Of a stretch of DNA of 64,000 nt, positions 1-7,382 are shown piece by piece. The stretch is from Deltaproteobacteria bacterium Ga0077550 (lineage in GTDB: Bacteria; Myxococcota_A; Polyangia; Nannocystales; Nannocystaceae): positions 1 through 64,000 of the forward strand of contig LNFB01000340.1 of NCBI GenBank assembly GCA_001464385.1. The letters run 5' to 3'. Both the position numbers and the translations under genes were made by a program. The notes below the pieces were generated by a model that saw nothing but the letters and a program-made list of their open reading frames with translations, had not been told where the DNA came from and ran no database searches. Numbering within the stretch: position 1 is the first letter of the stretch; each line of letters opens with the position of its first letter.

Positions 1-323
1 AGCCCCGCGAGCACGCCGTAGTTGCCGTCGAACTTGCCGCCGGTGGGCTGCGTGTCGATGTGGCTGCCGGTGACGATGGGCGGCAGCGCGTCGTTGCGGC
101 CGCGCCGGCGCAAGAACCCGTTGCCGATCCGATCGATGGTGACGGTCATCCCCGCCTCGCGCGCCCAGCCGATCACGAGATCGCGGCCCCGCTTGTCGAG
201 GTCGGTGAGCGCGAGCCGGCACACCCCGCCCTTGGGCGTGGCGCCGATCGCCGCGAGCTCCATCAGCGATCCCCAGAGCCGATTGCCGTCGATCCGCAGC
301 GCGTCGAGTGCCTGTTCGCCCAT
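1..323 (-). CDS. M20-type amidohydrolase, hydantoinase/carbamoylase family (N-terminal part, cut by window edge)
   Basis: This is the first 107 codons of a protein of the N-carbamoyl-L-amino acid hydrolase / allantoate amidohydrolase family, two-metal peptidases of clan MH that cleave C-N bonds of ureido compounds. The diagnostic stretch is GSHIDTQPTGGKFDG, with metal-ligand His88 and Asp99; the N-terminal LxxLAxIGATPKGGVxRLALT pattern also fits. The ATG is preceded by an AGGGAG ribosome binding site about 9 nt upstream and a TACTCT hexamer near 350. It is divergent from the S10 peptidase-like gene. The C-terminal half lies outside the window, so the substrate cannot be judged. Confidence 0.85.
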   Translation of the reverse strand, partial: MGEQALDALRIDGNRLWGSLMELAAIGATPKGGVCRLALTDLDKRGRDLVIGWAREAGMTVTIDRIGNGFLRRRGRNDALPPIVTGSHIDTQPTGGKFDGNYGVLAG

Positions 324-347
324 GCCTGTCGTCTCCCTGCAGCGGGC

Positions 348-353
348 AGAGTA
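348..353 (-). promoter_or_regulatory. -10-like hexamer TACTCT for the amidohydrolase
   Basis: TACTCT on the minus strand lies 24 nt upstream of the ATG. With the AGGGAG site between them, this would give a conventional short leader. No convincing -35 is visible. Confidence 0.35.
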
Positions 354-397
354 GCCGATCCCGTGATGGATCCGGGGCCGTCGCGGCACGACAGGGA

Positions 398-2071
398 ATG
401 ACGACTGCCCGCCCGGCCGATCCGTGGTTTCGCTGGACCGCGACGCTCGCCCTGCACGGCCTCGCCTGCGCCGACACGCCGTCGCACCACGACGCCTCGA
501 CGAGCTCGACGTCGACGGGCCCGCAGGAGGAGGACGACGACGACGACGATGACAGCTCGGGAGCCGGCGACAGCGACAGCGACTCCGCGACGGGCGACGC
601 CTCCGGGAGCACGACCGGCGACGATCCGCCGACGACCTGCTGCGGCTGCCTGTGCGTCGACCCGTCGTGGTCGTGCTCGGACAACGTCTGCGTCGACGCC
701 GAGGGGCACGCGCCCGAGATCCTCCCCGAGGCCGGGTTCCTCGAGCTCGACGCGGGCACCTACGAGGTCGACGGCGTCGCGCTCACGTCGGCACGACATC
801 GGGTCTGGTACGCGTTCCAGCCCGCCGACGATCGCGCCGAGGACCGGCCCGTCGTCCTCCTCTTCAACGGCGGCCCGGGCAATTCCACCGCGGGACTGTT
901 CGGCCTCGGCACGGGCGCGTTCACCGTCCTCGACGACGACGGCGACCCCGGTCCGCTGCGCGAGAACCCGGCGTCGTGGACCGCCTTCGCCAACCTGCTG
1001 TACGTCGATGCGCCGGCGGCCGGGTTCTCGTACGCGCTGGCCGACGACGGCCCGACACCGAGCCTCGCGCTCGACGCCGATCGTGACGCCGCGGCGTTCG
1101 TGCGGGTGCTGCTGCGGTTCCTCGAGCGGCACCCCGCCCTGCACGACAACCCTGTGCTCATCGCCGGCGAGAGCTACGGTGGCACGCGGGCGGCACTGAT
1201 GGCCCACCAGCTGCTGTTCCCCGACACGCTCACGACCGGCCCGTACCACGACGTCGAGCTCGCCGCCGAGATCGACGGCCACCTCACCGCCGTCCGCGGT
1301 GCACCCGGCCCGTTCACGCCCGCGGAGATCGCCGAGCAGTTCGTCGGCCTGGTGCTCATCCAGCCGCTCGTCGCCGGACAGGCCCAGCTCGACCAACAGG
1401 CCCTGGATCTGGCCGACTTCCCGGCCGTCTGTCGCAACGCCCCCGACTTCTACCAATGCGACGAAGCGCCGGGCTGGACCAACGATCGCTTCGAGGCCGC
1501 CGAGCGCGGCCTGCTGATCGTCGACGAGCTCGAGCGAGCCCTCGGCGTCGACCCGCGCGGCATCGCGTGGCTGTACGCCGACGCGCACCAGGGCATGGTC
1601 GGTCACGCGGTGACATACGACGAGGCCGAGCTGCGGGCCGTGTTCGGCGACCTGCCCGGCGTCGACGGCTACTACGTGCCGGTCAACTGGGACGCCAAGG
1701 ACGTCCTCCCCGGCGCTCGCGACTTCCTGAGCGATCATCTCGGCGCAGCGTTCCTCGAGGACGTCGCGTTCATGCGCACGTTCGTCACCGACGCCGGGCG
1801 CGACGTCGCGGTCTGGGGGCCGAGCATCCCGGCGTCCCTACGCCACTTCTCCGAGCTTGCCACCGGCGTGCTGCACGACACCGATGCGCGCCCCGGCGTC
1901 GCGCGCCCCGGGTGGATCGACATCACCTACGCGGCCGGGGCGATCGACGGCGTCACCGCGACCGAGCTCCGCTTCCCCCACTACCCGGAGGCTGGGCACG
2001 CCGTGATGATCCGCAGCGCCGAAGCGCTGCGCACGGACGTGATGGACCACTTCGCAACCGTCCTCGAGTAG
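398..2071 (+). CDS. Serine carboxypeptidase (S10-like) lipoprotein
   Basis: Predicted exported serine carboxypeptidase-like protein of 557 aa. The N-terminus ends in HGLAC, a possible lipoprotein signal. An Asp/Ser/Thr-rich linker and a short Cys cluster follow, then the alpha/beta-hydrolase fold: a substrate-binding FNGGPGNS motif, YVDAPAAGFSY, the nucleophile elbow GESYGG with Ser259, and a C-terminal GHAV with His534. S10 enzymes remove C-terminal residues at acidic pH and are uncommon in bacteria. The ATG at 398 is chosen over upstream in-frame starts because AGGGA sits directly before it and the signal peptide begins there. The acidic linker resembles surface lipoproteins of this bacterial group. 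Function is inferred from motifs only. Confidence 0.8.
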   Translation: MTTARPADPWFRWTATLALHGLACADTPSHHDASTSSTSTGPQEEDDDDDDDSSGAGDSDSDSATGDASGSTTGDDPPTTCCGCLCVDPSWSCSDNVCVDAEGHAPEILPEAGFLELDAGTYEVDGVALTSARHRVWYAFQPADDRAEDRPVVLLFNGGPGNSTAGLFGLGTGAFTVLDDDGDPGPLRENPASWTAFANLLYVDAPAAGFSYALADDGPTPSLALDADRDAAAFVRVLLRFLERHPALHDNPVLIAGESYGGTRAALMAHQLLFPDTLTTGPYHDVELAAEIDGHLTAVRGAPGPFTPAEIAEQFVGLVLIQPLVAGQAQLDQQALDLADFPAVCRNAPDFYQCDEAPGWTNDRFEAAERGLLIVDELERALGVDPRGIAWLYADAHQGMVGHAVTYDEAELRAVFGDLPGVDGYYVPVNWDAKDVLPGARDFLSDHLGAAFLEDVAFMRTFVTDAGRDVAVWGPSIPASLRHFSELATGVLHDTDARPGVARPGWIDITYAAGAIDGVTATELRFPHYPEAGHAVMIRSAEALRTDVMDHFATVLE

Positions 2072-2087
2072 CGCCGGCGACGACGGC

Positions 2088-3416
2088 TCAGATCGCGTCC
2101 GAGGTGCTCTCGAAGTTGAACCCCTCGACGACCACCGCCGGCACGACCCACACGCGCCCCGTCGACATGCCGGCGCGCTGCGGCTGACCCAGCGCCACGA
2201 GCTTGGTCAGCAGCGTGATCGGCCCGTCGTTGTAGCGGAGGTTCTTCACCGCGTGGGTGATCTTGCCGCCCTCGATCGCGAACGTACCGTCGCGCGTGAG
2301 GCCGGTGGCGACGATGCCCTTGGGATCGAGCATGCGGTTGTACCAGAGCCGCGTGACCAGTAGCCCGCGGTCCACCTTGGCGACGAGCGCGTCGAGATCG
2401 TTCGGCTCGCCGTCCATGTGCAGGTTGTTCGGCACCGGCACCGCAGGGACGCCCGCGACCGAGGCGTCGCCGCGTCGGGCGTGGAGCGTGCGCAGCACCC
2501 CGCGTTCGATCCACGTGGTCTTCGCCTGCGGGCTGCCGTCGTCGGCCAGCGGCGACGCGGGGTTGGTGCGGTCGGCGGGATCGGAGCGCAGGGTGATCCG
2601 CGGATCGAACAGCACCTCGCCGAGCTTCGTGCCGCCGCCGGCCCGCGCGAAGAAGCTGCGCCCCTCGGCGGCCGCGCGCGCGTCCATGCGCTCGACCAGG
2701 AAGTCGAGCAGCTCGGCGACCGCGTCGGGCATGAGCACCACCGTCATGCGGCCGGGCTCGATCGGCTTCGGATCGCGGCTGCGCAGCGCCGCCTCGGCGA
2801 CGCGCTCGGCGAGCGCCTTGGCCGAGAACGTCCCGCGCGCGTGCGAGATGAAGCCGCCCTTGCTGCTGCCGGTCCCATCGGGCGTGCGGCAGGTGCAGGT
2901 CATCGCCAGCTCGGTGCGGACGTGGAACGCCGACAGCCCGCGGCGATCGGCGAACGCGTCGGCGATCTCGCGGTGCTGCAGGTGCCCCGACACCTCGAGC
3001 CCGCGGGCGCGGCCGGCATCGATCGCGTCGCCGACCAGCCCGGCGCGCTGCTGCGCCGTCATGCCGGCGACCTTGGCGTCCCGCGCGGCGACCTTGGCCA
3101 CGCTCACCGGCCCGAGCGGCCCCTCGGCCTCGGGATCGACGGGGGCCAGGGCGGCGAGCGCCTCGGCCTGCCCGACGAGCGCCCGCAGGGCCGCGGGGTC
3201 GGTGCGGTTGCCGGTCACCGTCGCGCGTCGACCGTCGCGCTGCGCGGTGACGCTGATCTCGAGGGTCTCGACGTCACCGCCGGTGGTCGGCCGCGACGCG
3301 CCGAAGCGCAGGTCGCCGGTCTGCTTCGAGCGCACGTGCACGCGCACGTCGCCGAAGCTCGCCTGGGCCAGCACCGCGCGACACAGCGCCTTGGCAGCGG
3401 AGGATCCGAGGGTCAT
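2088..3416 (-). CDS. TldE/PmbA family protein (metalloprotease partner subunit)
   Basis: This 442-aa protein is the non-catalytic half of a TldD/TldE pair. In E. coli the two form a heterodimer that trims peptides such as microcin B17 precursor. It has the TldE architecture: an N-terminal domain with VRVHVRSKQTGDLRF, a central domain without any HExxxH motif, and a C-terminal domain with MLDPKGIVATGLTRDGTFA. It has no signal peptide. Its ATG overlaps the tldD stop by 4 nt, so the two are translationally coupled. The partner carries a Tat signal while this subunit does not, which raises the question of co-export as a pre-folded complex. Confidence 0.85.
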   Translation of the reverse strand: MTLGSSAAKALCRAVLAQASFGDVRVHVRSKQTGDLRFGASRPTTGGDVETLEISVTAQRDGRRATVTGNRTDPAALRALVGQAEALAALAPVDPEAEGPLGPVSVAKVAARDAKVAGMTAQQRAGLVGDAIDAGRARGLEVSGHLQHREIADAFADRRGLSAFHVRTELAMTCTCRTPDGTGSSKGGFISHARGTFSAKALAERVAEAALRSRDPKPIEPGRMTVVLMPDAVAELLDFLVERMDARAAAEGRSFFARAGGGTKLGEVLFDPRITLRSDPADRTNPASPLADDGSPQAKTTWIERGVLRTLHARRGDASVAGVPAVPVPNNLHMDGEPNDLDALVAKVDRGLLVTRLWYNRMLDPKGIVATGLTRDGTFAIEGGKITHAVKNLRYNDGPITLLTKLVALGQPQRAGMSTGRVWVVPAVVVEGFNFESTSDAI

Positions 3417-5044
3417 GCCGCACCTCCCGTGCGCACGACGTTGGCCTTGAAGCGCGCAGGGGGACATCCGTGACTGACCGCGTTCATCTGCGAGGGTTCG
3501 CCCTTTCCGTCGCCCATGCTGCCGCCCAGCCGGTACGTGCTCTCGCCACCGAGCATGTCGCAGCTGCGCCAGAACGACAGCGTGTCGGCCTGGTACGCGA
3601 CGTCCCGCAGCGCCGAGACGATGCGACCGCGCTTGATCCTCCAGAACATCTGCCCGCCGAACTGGAAGTTGTAGCGCTGCTGATCGATCGACCACGATCC
3701 CCGACCGCTGATGAAGATCCCGTCGTCGGTCGCGTTGATGAGGTCCTCGGTCGTGTAGCCCTCGGGGCCCGGCTGCAGGCTGACGTTGGGCATGCGCTGG
3801 AACTGCACCCCGTCGTAGCCGTGGCCGTAGCTGCAGCCGTGACTGGCGCCCTGCCCGATCCACGCCGCCTGCTCGCGCGTGGTCTGCCAGCCGACGAACT
3901 TGCCGTTGGCGATGAGCGGCCACCGCGAGGTCGGCACGCCCTCGTCGTCGAAACCCGTGGTCGCGAGGCCCCCGGGCTGGGTCCGGTCGGCGAACACGTC
4001 CACGCGCTCGTTGGCGTACTGCAGCGTGTTGGTGTCGCTGACCTTCAGGAAGCTGGTGCCGGCGAAGTTGGCCTCGAGGCCCATCGCGCGATCGAGCTCG
4101 GTGGGGTGACCGATGCTCTCGTGGATCGTCAGGTAGAGGTTCGACGGCGCGAGGATCACGTGGCGCCGCCCGGGCTCGACCGCGGGGGCGTGGAGCTTCT
4201 GCAGCGCCTCCTCGGCGATGCCGACCGCCGCCTTGGGCAGGTCGAGCTCGGTGACGTACTCCCAGCCGATCGACAGGGGCGCAGCCTCGTGATCGCGGCT
4301 CGCGAAGCGACCGCGGCGTCGATCGACCGCCGTCGCGGTGAGCTCGGGGGCGATGCGCAGGTGGACCTGGTGGATCCGCGAGCCCTCGCTCGTCACGAGC
4401 AGCTTGTCCTCGCGCACCGACACGATGCCGGCCTCGGCGTGCGTCACCCCGGCGACGCCGAGCGCGGCCGCGGTGGCCTCGAGCAGCAGCGCGGCCTTCT
4501 CGGCCGGGCCGATCGTGAACGGGTCGAGCGTGTACGGCGTCACCCACGTCGCGATCACGGGCTCGACCTTGGCCAGCTCGACCGCGGGCGCGCCGAGGCG
4601 CTTGCGCAGCGCGGCCGAGGCCTTGGCCCCGTCGAGGGCGCGCGCCGTGATCGTGCGCAGGGCGGCCTCGGTGAGCTGCGGCGCCGCGGCGAAGCCCCAC
4701 GCCCCGTCGACGAGCACGCGGATCGACGCCCCGAGCGACTCGCCCTGCGAGACCCGCTCGACCCGGCGATCGCGGACCTCGACCTGCTCGCGGGTCCACG
4801 CGACGAGGCGCACGTCGGCGTAGCTCGCCCCCGCCGCCTTCGCGCGATCGATCGCGCGCTGGGCGAGCTCGACGTGGGCCGGCAGCGGACTCGCGGCCCG
4901 CAGCGCCTCGGGCCCGCCGGCGCCCACCGCCTCGGGCGCGGGCCCGCGGACGGCCGATGGCAAGGCGCGCACACCCCGGGGCACCAGCAGCGCCGCCGAG
5001 GCCAGCGTGCCGCTGGCGAGAAAACCGCGACGGGTGGTCGTCAT
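3413..5044 (-). CDS. tldD: TldD family metalloprotease with Tat signal peptide
   Basis: TldD-type zinc peptidase of 543 aa. The N-terminus TTTRRGFLASG followed by a hydrophobic Ala/Leu stretch is a twin-arginine export signal. The zinc motif HESIGH covers residues 308-313, the TldD version of HExxxH. GGLATTGFDDEG and the C-terminal GGESTYRLGGSMGDGKGE are further family signatures. E. coli TldD is cytoplasmic, so the Tat signal is a notable departure. It is the first gene of a two-gene operon with the TldE homologue. A TATCAT hexamer lies 8 nt before the ATG, which supports this start against longer in-frame ORFs. Substrate is unknown. Confidence 0.88.
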   Translation of the reverse strand: MTTTRRGFLASGTLASAALLVPRGVRALPSAVRGPAPEAVGAGGPEALRAASPLPAHVELAQRAIDRAKAAGASYADVRLVAWTREQVEVRDRRVERVSQGESLGASIRVLVDGAWGFAAAPQLTEAALRTITARALDGAKASAALRKRLGAPAVELAKVEPVIATWVTPYTLDPFTIGPAEKAALLLEATAAALGVAGVTHAEAGIVSVREDKLLVTSEGSRIHQVHLRIAPELTATAVDRRRGRFASRDHEAAPLSIGWEYVTELDLPKAAVGIAEEALQKLHAPAVEPGRRHVILAPSNLYLTIHESIGHPTELDRAMGLEANFAGTSFLKVSDTNTLQYANERVDVFADRTQPGGLATTGFDDEGVPTSRWPLIANGKFVGWQTTREQAAWIGQGASHGCSYGHGYDGVQFQRMPNVSLQPGPEGYTTEDLINATDDGIFISGRGSWSIDQQRYNFQFGGQMFWRIKRGRIVSALRDVAYQADTLSFWRSCDMLGGESTYRLGGSMGDGKGEPSQMNAVSHGCPPARFKANVVRTGGAA

Positions 5045-5052
5045 CGCCGCGG

Positions 5053-5058
5053 ATGATA
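5053..5058 (-). promoter_or_regulatory. -10 element TATCAT, leaderless-type, for tldD
   Basis: TATCAT on the minus strand ends 8 nt before the tldD ATG, so transcription would start at or next to the start codon. Confidence 0.5.
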
Positions 5059-5104
5059 TCCTCGCGCGCGGACGAAAGGCCACACGTCCGCCGCCCGAGC
5101 CCGC

Positions 5105-5782
5105 ATGCGCCCGATCCCGTGGAAGTCCTCCGTGCCGTGGGCCCTGCTCGCGAGCCTCGCATGCGACCCGGAGCGCGGCGTGCCGGCGTCGACACCGGCG
5201 GCCGCGTCGCCCGCGACGAGCCCCGTCGTCACGCCGGCGGCACCGGCCGTGAACGCCGAGCCCGCGGCCCCGCCCGATCGCCTCGCCGTCGGGGCGCAGG
5301 CGCCCAAGGTGGCCTCGCGCGCCGCGGATGGGCGCGCGGCCTGTGGCACGTGCCCCGTCGGCGACGCGCGGCTGGTGCTCATCGGATCGCCCGACGCGAT
5401 CGCCCGCGGCGACACCTGGCGGGACCTCGACGCGATCGCTCGGTTGTACGGCGACAACGGCCTGCACGCCGTCGCGCTCGTGACCGGGTCGAGCGCAGGT
5501 CGGCTCCGGGCGGTGCAGGACGTCGAGGCCACCGCCACGCGCCTGGGTGAGCTCCGCGACCGCCAGCGGATCGCGATGCCGGCCGAGGTCGCCCTCGCCC
5601 AGGGCAGCGCCGACGCGGCGGCGTTCGACGAGCTCGGCGCGCTCGCGTCCGACCCCACCGTGATCCTGCTCGATCGCGCCGGCACCGTGCGGTGGCGCGG
5701 CGAGGTCGGCCCGCACTGGCGCGAGCTCGACCTCGCGATCGGCCGGGCGTTGGGCGACGCGACCGTCGACGGCAGCCCGTGA
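5105..5782 (+). CDS. Thioredoxin/redoxin-like lipoprotein
   Basis: Predicted lipoprotein of 225 aa with a signal ending LLASLAC (Cys20) and an Ala/Pro-rich linker. The redoxin-like domain carries a CGTC pair (Cys80, Cys83) near its start, VALVTGSS in the middle and a C-terminal strand pattern DPTVILLDRAGTVRWRGE typical of the thioredoxin fold (AhpC/TSA-redoxin group). It probably acts as a periplasmic thiol-disulfide or peroxide-handling protein. The CxxC placement matches a thioredoxin-like active site, but the second half of the fold is divergent. It runs divergently from tldD. Its stop codon lies inside a perfect 17-bp triplicate. Confidence 0.6.
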   Translation: MRPIPWKSSVPWALLASLACDPERGVPASTPAAASPATSPVVTPAAPAVNAEPAAPPDRLAVGAQAPKVASRAADGRAACGTCPVGDARLVLIGSPDAIARGDTWRDLDAIARLYGDNGLHAVALVTGSSAGRLRAVQDVEATATRLGELRDRQRIAMPAEVALAQGSADAAAFDELGALASDPTVILLDRAGTVRWRGEVGPHWRELDLAIGRALGDATVDGSP

Positions 5783-5826
5783 CGCGCGATCACCCGTGAC
5801 GCGCGATCACCCGTGACGCGCGATCA
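5776..5826. repeat. Three perfect tandem copies of a 17-bp unit
   Basis: CCCGTGACGCGCGATCA is repeated three times without mismatch. The first copy supplies the TGA stop of the redoxin gene and the third supplies, on the other strand, the TGA stop of the Yip1-like gene. Each unit has short inverted ends (TGA...TCA). The repeat forms the whole junction of two convergent genes. Confidence 0.95.
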
Positions 5827-6570
5827 GGGGATGTAGTACGGCTGCTCGGGCACCGGCAGGCCCGGCAGCTCGCGCAGCACCAACGCCGCGCGGGCGACGG
5901 TCACGGCGCCGAGCAGGAGCGCGGGCAGCAGCGCGACCAACCACCCGCGCATGTACGAGATCTGGTGGGTGCGGGCGAGCGCGATCCCGGCGGTGACGAG
6001 CAGCAGCGTCACGGCCCCGCCGACCGCCCCGAGGTAGACGAGCGTCGGCATGTCGCCGAGATACAGCGGCAGATCGAGCAGCGCGATCAGCAGCAGCGCC
6101 GGCCCCGACGCGAAGCCCACCGCGCGCATGCTCGCGCCGATCGATCGCGCCGCGCCACCGGTCAGCGCGATGCCGACGTGCGCGAGCAGGCCACCGAAGA
6201 AGTAGAGCAGCGGCAGCCCGACCGGGACCATCAGCACCAGCCACACCGAGAGCGCCTGCACGAGCGGCGGCTCGAGCAGCACGTGCACGCTTCGCAGGGG
6301 CAGCGGCGGGGTGGTGTCGCCGGCGACGCGGACGATCTCCAGCCCGACCAGCAGCACCCACGCCGGCAGGCGGAGCGTCGCGAGGAAGCCGAGCACCTTG
6401 CCATGCGCGATCGGCTCGGGGCAGCGACCGAAGCCGAGCGACGGCTGCAGCACCGTGCGCAGCAGCGTGCGCACGCACGCCGCGGTCCAACCGCCGCGCT
6501 CGCGCGCCTCGACGGGCATGCCCACCGCATCGGAGGCGTCCTGCGGGCGGGGCGGCGTGTTCGGCGTCAC
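5824..6570 (-). CDS. Yip1-domain integral membrane protein
   Basis: Membrane protein of 248 aa with about five hydrophobic segments: VLGFLATLRLPAWVLLVG, LSVWLVLMVPVGLPLLYFFG, AVGFASGPALLLIALLDL, TLVYLGAVGGAVTLLLV and LVALLPALLLGAV. The N-terminal pattern (a cytoplasmic Pro-rich lead, then a helix with an amphipathic loop before the first TM) resembles bacterial Yip1/YIF1 family proteins, whose role in bacteria is unclear. The GTG start is chosen because TATGCT ends 9 nt upstream. It is divergent from the methyltransferase-cyclase pair. Confidence 0.55.
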   Translation of the reverse strand: MTPNTPPRPQDASDAVGMPVEARERGGWTAACVRTLLRTVLQPSLGFGRCPEPIAHGKVLGFLATLRLPAWVLLVGLEIVRVAGDTTPPLPLRSVHVLLEPPLVQALSVWLVLMVPVGLPLLYFFGGLLAHVGIALTGGAARSIGASMRAVGFASGPALLLIALLDLPLYLGDMPTLVYLGAVGGAVTLLLVTAGIALARTHQISYMRGWLVALLPALLLGAVTVARAALVLRELPGLPVPEQPYYIP

Positions 6571-6579
6571 GGAGCCGGG

Positions 6580-6585
6580 AGCATA
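6580..6585 (-). promoter_or_regulatory. -10 element TATGCT, leaderless-type, for the Yip1-like gene
   Basis: TATGCT on the minus strand ends 9 nt before the GTG start; no clear -35. Confidence 0.45.
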
Positions 6586-6634
6586 CCCGCCAACGGCGAC
6601 GGTTTGGGGACTTCCCAGCGCCGATGGGGCCGTC

Positions 6635-6640
6635 TACGCT
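6635..6640 (+). promoter_or_regulatory. -10 element TACGCT, leaderless-type, for the methyltransferase-cyclase pair
   Basis: TACGCT ends 7 nt before the ATG at 6648 and favours that start over the in-frame ATG at 6624, which lies upstream of this hexamer. Confidence 0.45.
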
Positions 6641-6647
6641 CCTCGCG

Positions 6648-7382
6648 ATGCCGACTCGAACCGCCGGCGATCCGCGCCCCTGTGCGCCCCTGGGCTCCGT
6701 TGGTCCCCGCGTGGCCCCGAGGGCGGGTTGGATGCTCGCCGCCGCGCTGGTGACCCTCGCGTGTCGCCCTGGCGGCGGCAGCGGGCCGCCGCAGCACTAC
6801 GACGATCCCAAGGCGATGATCGCCGTGTTCGAGTCGAACGAGCGCGACTCCTGGCAGCAGCCCGACAAGGTCGTGCGCGCCCTGCCGATCGCCAGCCGCG
6901 AGGCGGTCCTCGCCGACATCGGCGCCGGCTCGGGGTACTTCACGCGCCGGCTCGCTGGCCGCGTGCCCAACGGCCGCGTGTTCGCGGTCGACGTCGACGG
7001 CGAGTTCGCCGACTACCTGCTCGCGCAGCGCGAGGTCTGGGGCACGCCGAACATCGAGCCCCACCTGGCGATGTACGACGACCCCATGCTCCCGCCGGGC
7101 GAGATCGATCTGGTCTTCACCGCCAACACGTACGCGTACATTCGGGATCGCGTCGCGTACTTCTCGAAGGTCCGGAGCGCGCTCCGCAGCGGCGGGCGCC
7201 TGGCCGTGATCGACTTCCGACCCGACGCCGAGGTGCCGGCGACAATGGCACCGGATCCCCGCTACCGCATCGCCCGCGACACGGCCGTCCACGAGCTCGA
7301 GCTCGCGGGCTTCCGTGTGGTGGACGAGCCGAAATTCCTGGCACTGCAATGGTTTCTGGTGCTCGAGCCCACGCCGAAGTGA
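6648..7382 (+). CDS. Exported class I SAM-dependent methyltransferase
   Basis: A 244-aa Rossmann-fold methyltransferase with SAM motif I ADIGAGSGYFTRRLA, motif II VFAVDVDGEF and motif IV IDLVFTANTYAYI. The N-terminus has a basic stretch, then MLAAALVTLACRPGG, which looks like a lipoprotein signal, so the enzyme may be outside the cytoplasm although SAM would normally be absent there. Similar exported-looking methyltransferases of unknown substrate occur in many Proteobacteria. Motif I does not match sterol C-24 methyltransferases. Its stop overlaps the GTG of the cyclase (GTGA), so the two genes are co-translated and a role in sterol or triterpene processing is possible but unproven. Confidence 0.7.
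   Translation: MPTRTAGDPRPCAPLGSVGPRVAPRAGWMLAAALVTLACRPGGGSGPPQHYDDPKAMIAVFESNERDSWQQPDKVVRALPIASREAVLADIGAGSGYFTRRLAGRVPNGRVFAVDVDGEFADYLLAQREVWGTPNIEPHLAMYDDPMLPPGEIDLVFTANTYAYIRDRVAYFSKVRSALRSGGRLAVIDFRPDAEVPATMAPDPRYRIARDTAVHELELAGFRVVDEPKFLALQWFLVLEPTPK

Noticed and set aside
2257..5056. Long + strand ORFs opposite the TldD/TldE genes
   Set aside because: They are Arg/Ala/Pro-rich shadows typical of G+C-rich DNA, with no signal, motif or start element; the minus strand has clear family motifs.
6648..7382. Methyltransferase as sterol C-24 methyltransferase
   Set aside because: Motif I is ADIGAGSGYF and the sterol-specific LDVGCGVGGP-like and aromatic motifs are absent.
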